Shown in pieces: positions 49,771 to 57,560 of a DNA stretch of 64,000 nt; the stretch's first letter is position 1; each line of letters begins with the position of its first letter. The stretch lies in NCBI RefSeq assembly GCF_003347605.1, contig NZ_QDFZ01000018.1, forward strand, positions 715-64,714. Direction: 5' to 3'. The DNA is from Chryseobacterium sp. KLBC 52. GTDB lineage: Bacteria > Bacteroidota > Bacteroidia > Flavobacteriales > Weeksellaceae. The notes beneath the pieces are model-generated. The model had not been told where the DNA came from. It searched no databases and saw nothing but the letters and a program-made list of their open reading frames with translations. A program made the translations under genes and the position numbers.

Positions 49771-50255
49771 AAATTTATATTTGTAAACTGCCTGATTGAA
49801 TGATTTTGTGGATTTTGATGAATATAAATTATACTATTAATTAAATATTTATCTGATGTAATCAACTTTCTTTTAAAAGGAGATTCAATAAGAGCACCAT
49901 GTCTTTTATTTTCTTTATTAAAAGCCTGGGAATAAGAATTGAAAATCCGGGCAAATTGTTTTGAGAAAATATTCTGAGGAGAATGAAGACCATTTTTTAA
50001 AGCCTCTCCAAAATTTTGATCTACAATAAAGCTACTCAGTTCTAAATCGGACTTTATCTTAATCAAAAGATGAAAATGATTAGGCATCAGACAATAGGCA
50101 TATACATCACATACAGGAATAAGAAATTCGCTCACTTTATTGATAAAGTACAAATAATTCCGATCTGATTTAAATATAGCTTCACCATTAATACCACGAT
50201 TATAAATGTGGTAAAAACAATCTGCTTCAATTGGAGCTGTTCTAATATCTACCAT
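49749..50255 (-). CDS. REP-associated tyrosine transposase (RAYT 1), frameshifted end
   Basis: A 168-residue Y1-type transposase of the IS200-like/RAYT family. It has the HUH motif LMPNHFHLLIK (His60, His62) and the helix with the likely nucleophile Tyr108 (ARIFNSYSQAFNKENKRHGAL). RAYTs cut and rejoin single-stranded DNA at palindromic REP sequences. Here matching 33-bp palindromes lie on each side (49590-49622 and 50298-50330). The frame stops early; the expected C-terminus continues in the -1 frame after the heptamer A AAT TTT. So it is either inactivated or expressed by -1 frameshifting. Confidence 0.88.
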   Translation of the reverse strand: MVDIRTAPIEADCFYHIYNRGINGEAIFKSDRNYLYFINKVSEFLIPVCDVYAYCLMPNHFHLLIKIKSDLELSSFIVDQNFGEALKNGLHSPQNIFSKQFARIFNSYSQAFNKENKRHGALIESPFKRKLITSDKYLINSIIYIHQNPQNHSIRQFTNINFPPIKPF

Positions 50256-50294
50256 TTCACTTTGTGTTTTTAAACTTTGAAAATATAAAATAAT

Positions 50295-50333
50295 ATTACC
50301 CTTGTCAAGGTTTAAAACCTTGACAAGGGTAAT
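50295..50333. repeat. 33-bp palindrome, 5' side of RAYT 1
   Basis: A perfect palindrome with 16-base arms (left arm ACCCTTGTCAAGGTTT, 50298-50313) around one A, with three more paired bases on each side. It is the partner of 49590-49622. It also lies just past the paaZ terminator. Confidence 0.92.
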
Positions 50334-50344
50334 CGTCCATTAAA

Positions 50345-50373
50345 AAATCCCTTTCAATTACTGAAAGGGATTT
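50345..50373 (-). terminator. Intrinsic terminator of the paa operon
   Basis: AAATCCCTTTCA pairs with TGAAAGGGATTT around 5 bases, followed by six U on the minus strand, 21 bases past the paaZ stop. Confidence 0.9.
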
Positions 50374-50393
50374 CAAACTTATATTTTCATTAA

Positions 50394-52889
50394 TTAAATC
50401 AATCCAAACTGTTGGAAGTGGTGCGTAAAATGCTTTTTGTGCATCAGTTCCCACATTTCTTTATTCAGTTTTCCGAAAACATAATTCATGTGTTCTGCCT
50501 GTGGATTTTCTTTATAATAGATCACAAACTTTTTCAGGTTATCCATGAATGATAATTTTGCGGCTTCCAGATTCTTGTGTGTTAGTTCAGGAAGTGAACC
50601 GTCCTTCGGAAGGAATGGAGCTGTAAATTCTTTTGGCATTGCTCTGTGGTTGTAAAGAGAGTCCTGCCATTTTTCAAGATTTTCCTCCGGAGTAAAACAT
50701 TTTTCTGCTTCGGGCTCTCCAAAGCTCACCAATACCGCTTGCTCTAAATGCTCGATCATCTGTTGTGGAGACATTTTTCCCCAAAGAGAAGGTGTTGTTT
50801 CTGTTAATCCGTTCAATATTTTCTGAACGTTTTTCACATTCAGATCAATGAAAGGAGATTGTTTTGCCACCAATGTTAAAATTGTTGCTACGCAAACTAC
50901 CTCATCTCTTTGATTCACTACTTCAACCAACCATTTTACAACACCGGAAGGTATATTTCTTCCTTTTACGCCTCTGTTGATTTTTTCTTTTGCTGTTAAA
51001 TAAACAGTAATAGTATCTCCGGCGTATACAGGCTTGAAGAAGCTACAGTCTTCCAATCCGTAATTGGCAATAACAGGTCCTTTTTTACCTGAAACAAATA
51101 ATCCTGCTGCTGCTGAAAGGATGAAATATCCGTGAGCAACAGTTTTATCGAAGATCGTACCTGTTAAACTTGTAGCATCCGTATGCGCATAGAAATGATC
51201 CCATGAAACATTGGAGAAGTTAACGATATCCGCGTCAGTAACCGTTCTTCCTGCTGTTTCCAAAGAATCTCCTACTTCTACTTCCTCAAAATATTTCTGG
51301 AAAGGATGTTTATCTGAGAATTTTTTCTCTGCTCCCTGCTGGTAGATCTTAGTAATTGCTTTCAACACATCCGGTGATCCCTGAATTGCTGTTTTCTGCA
51401 GGAAGAAATGAAGACCGCTCAGTCCGCCCATTTCCTCTCCTCCACCAGCTCTACCAGGACCTCCATGCATTAATGTCGGAAGCGGTGAACCGTGACCAGT
51501 GCTTTCTTTGGCGTTATCTCTGTTCAATACAAAGATTCTTCCGTGTTGGGAAGCCATTTTCCATGAAGTTTCTGCGATAAAGTTCTCGTCATGAGAAATA
51601 ATAGATCCTACCAAACTTCCTTTTCCTCTTTTTGCCAATGCAGCTGCTTCTTCAGCATCTTTATACGGCATTAATGTAGATACCGGTCCGAAAGCTTCTA
51701 CATCGTGAGAGATATTTTTTTCAAAAGGCTTGTCGTTCAGGAATAATTTCGGGCTCATAAATGCTCCATTTTCATAGTTGGCATCTACAAGCTCGTGTTT
51801 TCCGTCATAAACAAGTTCTGTTTCTGATTTTAATAGATTTACTTTTCTTAAAACTTCTTCATACTGCTGTCTTCCTACCAAAGATCCCATTTTGGTTTCT
51901 CTGCTTAATGGGTTTCCGATTTTTGTTTGATCCAAAGCTTTAGACAAAGCATTCTGAACGTCACCGATTAAGTGCTCAGGAACAATGATTCTTCTGATTG
52001 CAGTACACTTCTGCCCTGCTTTTGTTGTCATTTCGTTACGAACTTCTTTGATGAATAGATCGAATTCCGGAGTTCCGGGCTTTGCTTCCAATCCAAGAAT
52101 TGAACAGTTTAATGAATCTGCTTCCATGTTGAAACGAACCGCATTTCCTGCAATAGATGGCAGTGATTTTAATTTTCTTCCTGTATTGGCTGAACCTGTG
52201 AACAATACAGAATCTCCATCCTGTACATAATCTAAGATATTTCCTGGTTCTCCGCACACTAACTGCACAGCTCCTTCAGGCAAGACTCCACTTTCAATCA
52301 TATCCTGAAATACCGCATTGGTAAGATAAGATCCGAAAGGAGATGGTTTTACAATAGAAGGAACTCCAGCCAATAAGGAAGTGGATAGTTTTTCCAACAT
52401 TCCCCATACCGGAAAGTTATAAGCATTGATCTGTACAGAAACTCCTTCACTAGGTGTCAGAATGTGAGTTCCTAAGAAAGTTCCGTTAGCAGAAATTTTC
52501 TGAGTGTCTCCATCTACCCAAAATGAAGTATTGGGAAGCATTCTTTTTGCCAATCCGGAATAGGTAAAGAAAGTTCCGAAACCTCCTTCAATATCCACCC
52601 AAGAATCTACGTGGGTAGCCCCTGTTTTGTATGATAAATCGTAGTATTTTTTCTTTCTTTCTAACAGATAAAGAGCTACTTTTTTCAGCATTTCTCCACG
52701 ATCGTAGAAAGTCATTGAAGAAAGGTTTTTATATCCTACGGTTCTTCCGTAGTCAAGAGCTTGTTCAAAATTAAGCCCTTCTGTATCGGAAACAGCTACC
52801 TGTTCTCCTGTAACGGCATTGTACAAAGGAACTCCGCTTCCGGTACCATCTACCCATTGTCCGTAGATATAGTTTTTTAACTTTTCCAT
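50394..52889 (-). CDS. paaZ: Bifunctional PaaZ (oxepin-CoA hydrolase / aldehyde dehydrogenase) with extra C-terminal DUF1569 domain
   Basis: An 831-residue protein; PaaZ is usually about 680. Residues 1-520 are an aldehyde dehydrogenase (LFTGSANTGRKL, the NMEAD glutamate and the KAGQKCTAIRR cysteine). Residues 530-690 are an R-specific (MaoC) hydratase with WDHFYAHTDA and AHGYFILSAAAGLF that opens the oxepin-CoA ring. The last 140 or so residues are extra: MSPQQMIEHLEQAV, then MNYVFGKLNKEMWELMHKKH and HHFQQFGL, as in DUF1569, a DinB-like four-helix family. The reaction is ring cleavage and aldehyde oxidation in phenylacetate breakdown. What the added domain does is unknown. It is the last gene of the operon. 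Confidence 0.93.
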   Translation of the reverse strand: MEKLKNYIYGQWVDGTGSGVPLYNAVTGEQVAVSDTEGLNFEQALDYGRTVGYKNLSSMTFYDRGEMLKKVALYLLERKKKYYDLSYKTGATHVDSWVDIEGGFGTFFTYSGLAKRMLPNTSFWVDGDTQKISANGTFLGTHILTPSEGVSVQINAYNFPVWGMLEKLSTSLLAGVPSIVKPSPFGSYLTNAVFQDMIESGVLPEGAVQLVCGEPGNILDYVQDGDSVLFTGSANTGRKLKSLPSIAGNAVRFNMEADSLNCSILGLEAKPGTPEFDLFIKEVRNEMTTKAGQKCTAIRRIIVPEHLIGDVQNALSKALDQTKIGNPLSRETKMGSLVGRQQYEEVLRKVNLLKSETELVYDGKHELVDANYENGAFMSPKLFLNDKPFEKNISHDVEAFGPVSTLMPYKDAEEAAALAKRGKGSLVGSIISHDENFIAETSWKMASQHGRIFVLNRDNAKESTGHGSPLPTLMHGGPGRAGGGEEMGGLSGLHFFLQKTAIQGSPDVLKAITKIYQQGAEKKFSDKHPFQKYFEEVEVGDSLETAGRTVTDADIVNFSNVSWDHFYAHTDATSLTGTIFDKTVAHGYFILSAAAGLFVSGKKGPVIANYGLEDCSFFKPVYAGDTITVYLTAKEKINRGVKGRNIPSGVVKWLVEVVNQRDEVVCVATILTLVAKQSPFIDLNVKNVQKILNGLTETTPSLWGKMSPQQMIEHLEQAVLVSFGEPEAEKCFTPEENLEKWQDSLYNHRAMPKEFTAPFLPKDGSLPELTHKNLEAAKLSFMDNLKKFVIYYKENPQAEHMNYVFGKLNKEMWELMHKKHFTHHFQQFGLI

Positions 52890-52933
52890 ATAGTTTTTTA
52901 CTTTTTGCTTTGATTAATCTTTTTAATAATTTC

Positions 52934-52974
52934 ATCTAAACCTTATAGGTCTTTGAGACCTATAAGGTTTAGAT
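52934..52974. repeat. Solo 33-bp palindrome (REP-like) in the paa operon
   Basis: The 33-bp core at 52938-52970 has arms AAACCTTATAGGTCT and AGACCTATAAGGTTT around TTG, extended by four more pairs outside. It lies between the esterase and paaZ genes. It has the size and A/T-GG layout of the RAYT-flanking palindromes but its own arm sequence. Confidence 0.88.
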
Positions 52975-52998
52975 CCATATTATTATTTCAGTTACAAA

Positions 52999-53826
52999 TT
53001 ATTTCGGTTCCTGATAAGGAAACATTTTCACCAATCCTTCATATAAACTTCTGTGAAGAATGGTTGCATGATTGTCTGTTTCCATCATTTTATATTCCAA
53101 TGTCCAGTTTTTCTTTCCTGCTTTTTTCAAAACATCATAGAAAGCTTCTGCGTCTTTTACCATCACCGGATGTTCACCTTTCCCTACAGAAACATAAACG
53201 AATTTTTTAGTATCCGCAGATTTTGAAAGCAGTTGTGGAGCCTGTTTTAAAAGACTTTCGTCATCCCACCACAAACTTGGGCTGATGATAAAATAGTTAT
53301 TGAACATTTCCGGCTTTTTTAAAAGGATTTCTGTTGCCAAAAGTCCTCCCAAAGACTGACCGAAAAGGTATTTATCTGTAGTTTTAAACTGACTTTCCAC
53401 ATAAGGTTTTAGTTCTTTTTCAACGAATGCAATAAACTTATCAGAATGTCCTGTTGTAGGATAGTCTTTCTGTAAGTCTTTTAAGTCCGTATGAAAGGTA
53501 AAATCTCTTTTTCGGTCTACATTAGCAACTCCCACCACAATGGTTTCCGGCATGGAATACATCTGATTAAAGAATTGTACTAGTCCTGTAACGTGAATAA
53601 AATCTTCGTTCATACTTCCATCCAATAAATAGATCACCGGGTATGATTTTGTTTTATCATATCCCTGTGGAAGATAAATATTCAGCGTTCTGTCTTCATT
53701 TAATGTTTTGGACTTAATGGTCCTCACTTCTCCTATTGTAAGCGGTTTTGTCGTAACAGTCTGTGCTGATAACGTACAGCCCACCGCCAACATTATGCTG
53801 CATGCAAGCGCAATTTTTTTAATCAT
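52999..53826 (-). CDS. Exported alpha/beta-hydrolase (esterase D-like)
   Basis: A 275-residue exported hydrolase. The signal region (MIKKIALACSIMLAVGC) may be a lipoprotein signal. The domain has the nucleophile elbow FGQSLGGLLATEI, the strand YPVIYLLDGSMNEDF and a C-terminal histidine in DNHATILHRSLYEG, which match the esterase family of S-formylglutathione hydrolase and the ferri-siderophore esterases. The substrate is unknown. It is inserted between paaZ and a RAYT gene and is not a known paa function. Confidence 0.85.
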   Translation of the reverse strand: MIKKIALACSIMLAVGCTLSAQTVTTKPLTIGEVRTIKSKTLNEDRTLNIYLPQGYDKTKSYPVIYLLDGSMNEDFIHVTGLVQFFNQMYSMPETIVVGVANVDRKRDFTFHTDLKDLQKDYPTTGHSDKFIAFVEKELKPYVESQFKTTDKYLFGQSLGGLLATEILLKKPEMFNNYFIISPSLWWDDESLLKQAPQLLSKSADTKKFVYVSVGKGEHPVMVKDAEAFYDVLKKAGKKNWTLEYKMMETDNHATILHRSLYEGLVKMFPYQEPK

Positions 53827-53839
53827 ATTTATTTTTGTT

Positions 53840-53872
53840 AAACCTAACGGGTTTTAAAAACCCGTTAGGTTT
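53840..53872. repeat. 33-bp palindrome, 3' side of RAYT 2
   Basis: A perfect palindrome with left arm AAACCTAACGGGTTTT around one A. The following bases GATTATTAGCAATTATT are nearly the same as after the copy at 54489-54521, and they run into the RAYT 2 stop codon. Confidence 0.92.
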
Positions 53873-53884
53873 GATTATTAGCAA

Positions 53885-54463
53885 TTATTCAAAATTTAAA
53901 AAGTCATATTCAACAGTAGACTGATGATAATTTCTAAAAACTTCTACCGAATCAAAATACTGCATGATCTCCTTTCTATTCAATTTACTTTCTTTTTCAG
54001 GATTCAAATATGAATTATACGAAGAATGCTTCCATTGATCAATTTTATTTACAAATCCGTGATTAACCGGATTATTATGGATATAATGGAGAACCTTCAA
54101 TAAATATTTCTCATCAGATATTTTCTTTCGTTTTACCACATTCAGAAAAAGTGCTCCTTTTCTATTATATTTTTTGTTATAAGCTTTAGCATAAGCATTC
54201 AATAAATTACCAAAATGCTTCATTAAAAACTGATGTCCATTTTCACTATTCACATCATCAAAATTCTTAAATCTTAACAACAAATGAAAATGATTAGGTA
54301 ACAGACAATAAGCATAAATATCAGCGACCTGAAGAATATATTTTTCTATCTTTTCCAGAAAAAATTGATAATTTGAGGGTTCACGAAAAATCACTTCAGT
54401 CCCATTTACATGAGAGAAAATGTGATAGGTACCTTCAAATTCAAAATTTTCTGTATTAATCAT
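53885..54463 (-). CDS. REP-associated tyrosine transposase (RAYT 2)
   Basis: A 192-residue Y1 transposase. The HUH motif is LLPNHFHLLLRF (His58, His60). The likely nucleophile is Tyr91 in LLNAYAKAYNKKYNRKGALF. The C-terminal part has LHYIHNNPVNHGFV and WKHSSYNSYL, as in intact RAYTs. 33-bp palindromes lie on both sides. The element interrupts the paa operon between paaY and the esterase gene, on the same strand, and does not carry its own clear terminator, so operon transcription may read through it. Confidence 0.9.
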   Translation of the reverse strand: MINTENFEFEGTYHIFSHVNGTEVIFREPSNYQFFLEKIEKYILQVADIYAYCLLPNHFHLLLRFKNFDDVNSENGHQFLMKHFGNLLNAYAKAYNKKYNRKGALFLNVVKRKKISDEKYLLKVLHYIHNNPVNHGFVNKIDQWKHSSYNSYLNPEKESKLNRKEIMQYFDSVEVFRNYHQSTVEYDFLNFE

Positions 54464-54488
54464 TCTTTTTAAATCTGGTATTTAATTT

Positions 54489-54521
54489 AAACCCAACGGG
54501 TTTTAAAAACCCGTTGGGTTT
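54489..54521. repeat. 33-bp palindrome, 5' side of RAYT 2
   Basis: A perfect palindrome with left arm AAACCCAACGGGTTTT around one A. It differs from 53840-53872 at one arm position (T to C) with the matching change in the other arm, so pairing is conserved. The next bases GATTATCAGCAATTATT repeat those after the first copy. Confidence 0.92.
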
Positions 54522-54551
54522 GATTATCAGCAATTATTTTAAAAATTCATA

Positions 54552-55145
54552 CTATTTTATATCATCCCAGATACTGTAATCCACAATTTTAGTTGGGATC
54601 TGCTGAACATATTCTGTAAAAGGTTCGCAAGGCAGAATAGCTTCTTTTCCTTCTCTTGCCAGCTCCTGATATAATTTTGTTCCTTCTGTTTTCCAGTGAA
54701 TCATTTCGTCAGAAACATCACGGATAATTTTTGCTGGGCTTCCTACCACCAGTTTTCTTGGTTCACATCTGAAATTGGCTGGTACAAAAGCTAGTGCTCC
54801 GACGATACTTTCATCACCTATATAGGCTTTGTCCATTACCACGGAGTTCATTCCGATCAGACAGTTTTTTCCGATGTGTCCGGAATGAATAATCGCGCCA
54901 TGTCCGATGTGTGCTGATTCTTCAAGGATCGTTTCTATATTCGGGAAAACGTGAAGGGTACAGTTTTCCTGTACATTAGCTCCGTCTTTAATGATAATTT
55001 TCCCCCAGTCACCGCGAATTACTGCATTGGGACCAATATATACTTCTTCACCTATTTCTACATTCCCGATAATGACTGCCTGCGGATGAATGTAGGCAGA
55101 GGCCTTTATAATGGGACGAATCCCGTGGTATGAGTAGATGTTCAT
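54552..55145 (-). CDS. paaY: PaaY-like hexapeptide-repeat (gamma-carbonic anhydrase fold) protein
   Basis: A 197-residue left-handed beta-helix protein. The hexapeptide pattern is clear (AVIIGNVEIGEEVYIGPNAVIRGDWGKI, then HIGHGAIIHSGHIGKNCLIGMNSVV). Histidines in the right places (HVFP, HIGH, HSGHIG) suggest metal binding. In phenylacetate operons PaaY is a thioesterase that clears dead-end CoA adducts. Length is near the PaaY norm. It lies between paaJ and RAYT 2. Confidence 0.88.
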   Translation of the reverse strand: MNIYSYHGIRPIIKASAYIHPQAVIIGNVEIGEEVYIGPNAVIRGDWGKIIIKDGANVQENCTLHVFPNIETILEESAHIGHGAIIHSGHIGKNCLIGMNSVVMDKAYIGDESIVGALAFVPANFRCEPRKLVVGSPAKIIRDVSDEMIHWKTEGTKLYQELAREGKEAILPCEPFTEYVQQIPTKIVDYSIWDDIK

Positions 55146-55241
55146 ATTTTTTAATTTGAAAATCTGAGAATGGGATAATTAGAAAATTAAGAATGTCTTT
55201 AAACATTTTCAAATTCTTAAATTACCTCATTTTCAAATTCA
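55146..55241. repeat. Degenerate inverted repeat in the paaJ-paaY gap
   Basis: The gap consists of AATTTGAAAATCTGAGAAT-like words on the left and ATTTTCAAATTC and CCTCATTTTCAAATTC words on the right. They form arms of about 40 bases, an imperfect hairpin in the transcript. Related words fill the gaps at 56448-56558 and 63699-63812. Confidence 0.7.
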
Positions 55242-56447
55242 TTATACTTTTTCAATGACCATTGCATATCCTTGTCCAACACCGATACAAAGGGTACACA
55301 ATGCATATTTTTTATCCTGCTTCTGAAGTTCCATTGCTGCAGAACCTACGATTCTTGCTCCGGAAACTCCCAGTGGATGACCGATGGCAATTGCACCTCC
55401 GTTCGGGTTTATTCTTGCATCGTCATCTTTCAACCCTAAGCTTCTTGTTACAGCCAGTGCCTGTGCTGCAAATGCTTCGTTTAATTCGATGATATCCATA
55501 TCTTCCAGGGAAAGGTTTAATCTTTTCAATAGCTTTTGGGTAGCTTCTACAGGTCCGATTCCCATGATTCTTGGCTCTACACCAGCTACGGAAGATCCCA
55601 GAATTTTTGCTTTGGGTTTCAACCCATATTTTTTAACAGCTTCTTCGCTTGCTAAAATCAAAGCAGCAGCTCCGTCATTCATTCCTGACGCATTTCCAGC
55701 CGTTACTGTTCCTTCTTTTCTGAAAGCCGGACGAAGTTTTGCCAAACCTTCCATAGATGAAGCAGGCTTAATGAATTCATCTTTTTCAAAAATGATTGGG
55801 TCTCCTTTTCTCTGAGGAATTTCAACTTTTACAATTTCTTCTGCCAGTCTTCCGCTTTCCTGAGCTTTTGTCGCTTTCTGCTGAGACCAAAGGGCAAATT
55901 TATCCTGATCTTCTCTGTTGATCTTGTGGATATCTGCTAAGTTTTCAGCAGTTTCTCCCATTCCGTCAACGCCATATAATTCTTTCATTTTTGGGTTGAT
56001 GAAACGCCATCCGAAAGTGGTATCGAACATCTGGCTGTCTCTACCGAAAGCTGCGCTAGGTTTTGACATTACATAAGGAGAACGCGTCATATGCTCTACT
56101 CCTCCTGCAATATAAATTTCTCCTTCTCCTGCAGCAATGGAACGAAATGCATTCGCTACTGCGGACATCCCTGAAGCACATAGTCTGTTGACAGTTTCTC
56201 CTCCAATTTTGTAAGGAAGACCAGCTAATAAAAGTCCCATTCTGGCAACATTTCTGTTATCCTCACCCGCCTGATTGGCACATCCGAAAATAACATCCTC
56301 AATTTCCTCAACAGGAACTTCAGGATTCCTAGCTACTACTTCTTTAATAACAATAGCAGCAAGATCATCGGCTCTTACTTCTGATAATCCTCCCTGTAGT
56401 TTTGAGATGGGAGTTCTGACATAGTCTATGATGTATACGTTGTTCAT
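55242..56447 (-). CDS. paaJ: 3-oxoadipyl-CoA/3-oxo-5,6-dehydrosuberyl-CoA thiolase
   Basis: A 401-residue thiolase that splits the last CoA intermediates into acetyl-CoA and succinyl-CoA. The first catalytic cysteine is in NRLCASGMSAV, the histidine in GGAIAIGHPLGVSGAR and the second cysteine in LCIGVGQGYAM. The N-terminus is VYIIDYVRTPISKLQGGLS. The ATG at 56447 is chosen over 56471 since it gives the usual start. It lies between paaI and paaY with repeat-filled gaps on both sides. Confidence 0.92.
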   Translation of the reverse strand: MNNVYIIDYVRTPISKLQGGLSEVRADDLAAIVIKEVVARNPEVPVEEIEDVIFGCANQAGEDNRNVARMGLLLAGLPYKIGGETVNRLCASGMSAVANAFRSIAAGEGEIYIAGGVEHMTRSPYVMSKPSAAFGRDSQMFDTTFGWRFINPKMKELYGVDGMGETAENLADIHKINREDQDKFALWSQQKATKAQESGRLAEEIVKVEIPQRKGDPIIFEKDEFIKPASSMEGLAKLRPAFRKEGTVTAGNASGMNDGAAALILASEEAVKKYGLKPKAKILGSSVAGVEPRIMGIGPVEATQKLLKRLNLSLEDMDIIELNEAFAAQALAVTRSLGLKDDDARINPNGGAIAIGHPLGVSGARIVGSAAMELQKQDKKYALCTLCIGVGQGYAMVIEKV

Positions 56448-56558
56448 AATTTTAATTTGAAAATGAGTCAATTTGAGAATTTGAAAAATTCAGGCAAGTA
56501 AAGAATTAATGGAGTACAATAATTTTCAAATCACCTCATTCTCAAATTTCCAAATTCT
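56448..56558. repeat. Degenerate inverted repeat in the paaI-paaJ gap
   Basis: Left arm with AATTTGAAAATGAGTC and AATTTGAGAATTTG, right arm with TTTTCAAATCACCTCATTC and CAAATTTCCAAATTC. The words match those in the gap after paaJ and the gap upstream of paaA. Confidence 0.7.
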
Positions 56559-56972
56559 TTATAATTCTGTTACTTTTTTTCCTATTTTGTAAACTGTTCC
56601 TACAAATTTTGCAATCAGTTCTTTGTTTTGATTGGTAATCTGAATGTCATAAACAGCTGTTTTTCTCGTATCATTTACCAAGATACTTTCTGCTCTGAAA
56701 ACATCGCCTTCTTTTCCTGCTTTGGTAAAATTGATGATACAGTTCAATGCCACTGCAGCATCTCCTTTATTGTTGGAAGAAAATGCCAGTGCAGAGTCTG
56801 CAAAAGCAAAGGTAACTCCGCCATGAACTGTTTTCAGTCCGTTCAGCATGTCCTTCTTAATTGGCATTTCTATTAAACAGTAATTTTCTTTTACTTCAAT
56901 CATCTTGATATTCATCCACTGGGAAAAATAATCCTGATTGAACATATAATCTGCTACTTGTCTTGGATTCAT
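56559..56972 (-). CDS. paaI: PaaI-type hotdog thioesterase
   Basis: A 137-residue hotdog-fold protein. The motif KTVHGGVTFAFADSALAFSSN carries the His-Gly-Gly and the helix acid expected for PaaI-type 4HBT thioesterases. It hydrolyses CoA thioesters that stall in the phenylacetate pathway. Length is normal. The gene lies 9 bases after a small unknown gene. Confidence 0.92.
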   Translation of the reverse strand: MNPRQVADYMFNQDYFSQWMNIKMIEVKENYCLIEMPIKKDMLNGLKTVHGGVTFAFADSALAFSSNNKGDAAVALNCIINFTKAGKEGDVFRAESILVNDTRKTAVYDIQITNQNKELIAKFVGTVYKIGKKVTEL

Positions 56973-56981
56973 TTCTGTTAA

Positions 56982-57290
56982 TTATATGTTTATTATTTCT
57001 TCATACAGCTCATCAGATAATCTGTCGTAAACACTCATGGTTTTCCCAAGAATAATCTGCCCGTATGAAAGGTTTTCTGAGTCTGATGAATCTTCAGAGG
57101 GATAAGATTCGTCTAAATCAATTCCATTTTCGCTGGCTAATCTTTTGATCAGCTCTTTATATTTTTCATTAAACTTTCCTAAAAGCTCAAGTCTTTCCTG
57201 CTCATCAACGGAGGAAGCTTCCTGAGTTAAATACTGTTTCTCAATTAAAAGTCTGATCTCCAGCTCTGCCCTGAATTCATCTATATTCAT
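56982..57290 (-). CDS. Small acidic protein, unknown
   Basis: A 102-residue acidic, helix-rich protein with a serine- and acid-rich middle (ESYPSEDSSDSENLSYG). No known domain, signal or membrane segment. It lies between the basic protein at 57313 and paaI in the paa operon, with gaps of 22 and 9 bases. Confidence 0.7.
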   Translation of the reverse strand: MNIDEFRAELEIRLLIEKQYLTQEASSVDEQERLELLGKFNEKYKELIKRLASENGIDLDESYPSEDSSDSENLSYGQIILGKTMSVYDRLSDELYEEIINI

Positions 57291-57312
57291 GAAAATTTAT
57301 CTCTTTTTCCAT

Positions 57313-57540
57313 TTACTTCATTAAAAATCTTTTGCTGGGATTTTTGACATAATATTTACCATCTTTATCGAACCCCCATACATTTGAGATCTCTCTTAAT
57401 TGAAATAAATCATAATCTCTTTTATGGATTTTGATTTTGTTCAACCTTCTTAATTTTCGATTGGCATCTCTTTTATTTTCCTTTTCTGTCACTGCAGTTG
57501 TAACTCCTGTTATGGGAGTTTTCCTCCTTGACCTACTCAT
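57313..57540 (-). CDS. Small basic protein, unknown
   Basis: A 75-residue, strongly basic protein starting MSRSRRKTPITGVTTAVTEK, with RKLRRLNKIKIHKRDYD in the middle. It resembles a nucleic-acid-binding or ribosome-associated protein in composition only. It lies 20 bases past paaH and 22 bases before an acidic protein. The pairing of a basic with an acidic small protein is noted, but there is no evidence for a toxin-antitoxin function. Confidence 0.7.
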   Translation of the reverse strand: MSRSRRKTPITGVTTAVTEKENKRDANRKLRRLNKIKIHKRDYDLFQLREISNVWGFDKDGKYYVKNPSKRFLMK

Positions 57541-57560
57541 AATAAATATGCTGTTAATCT

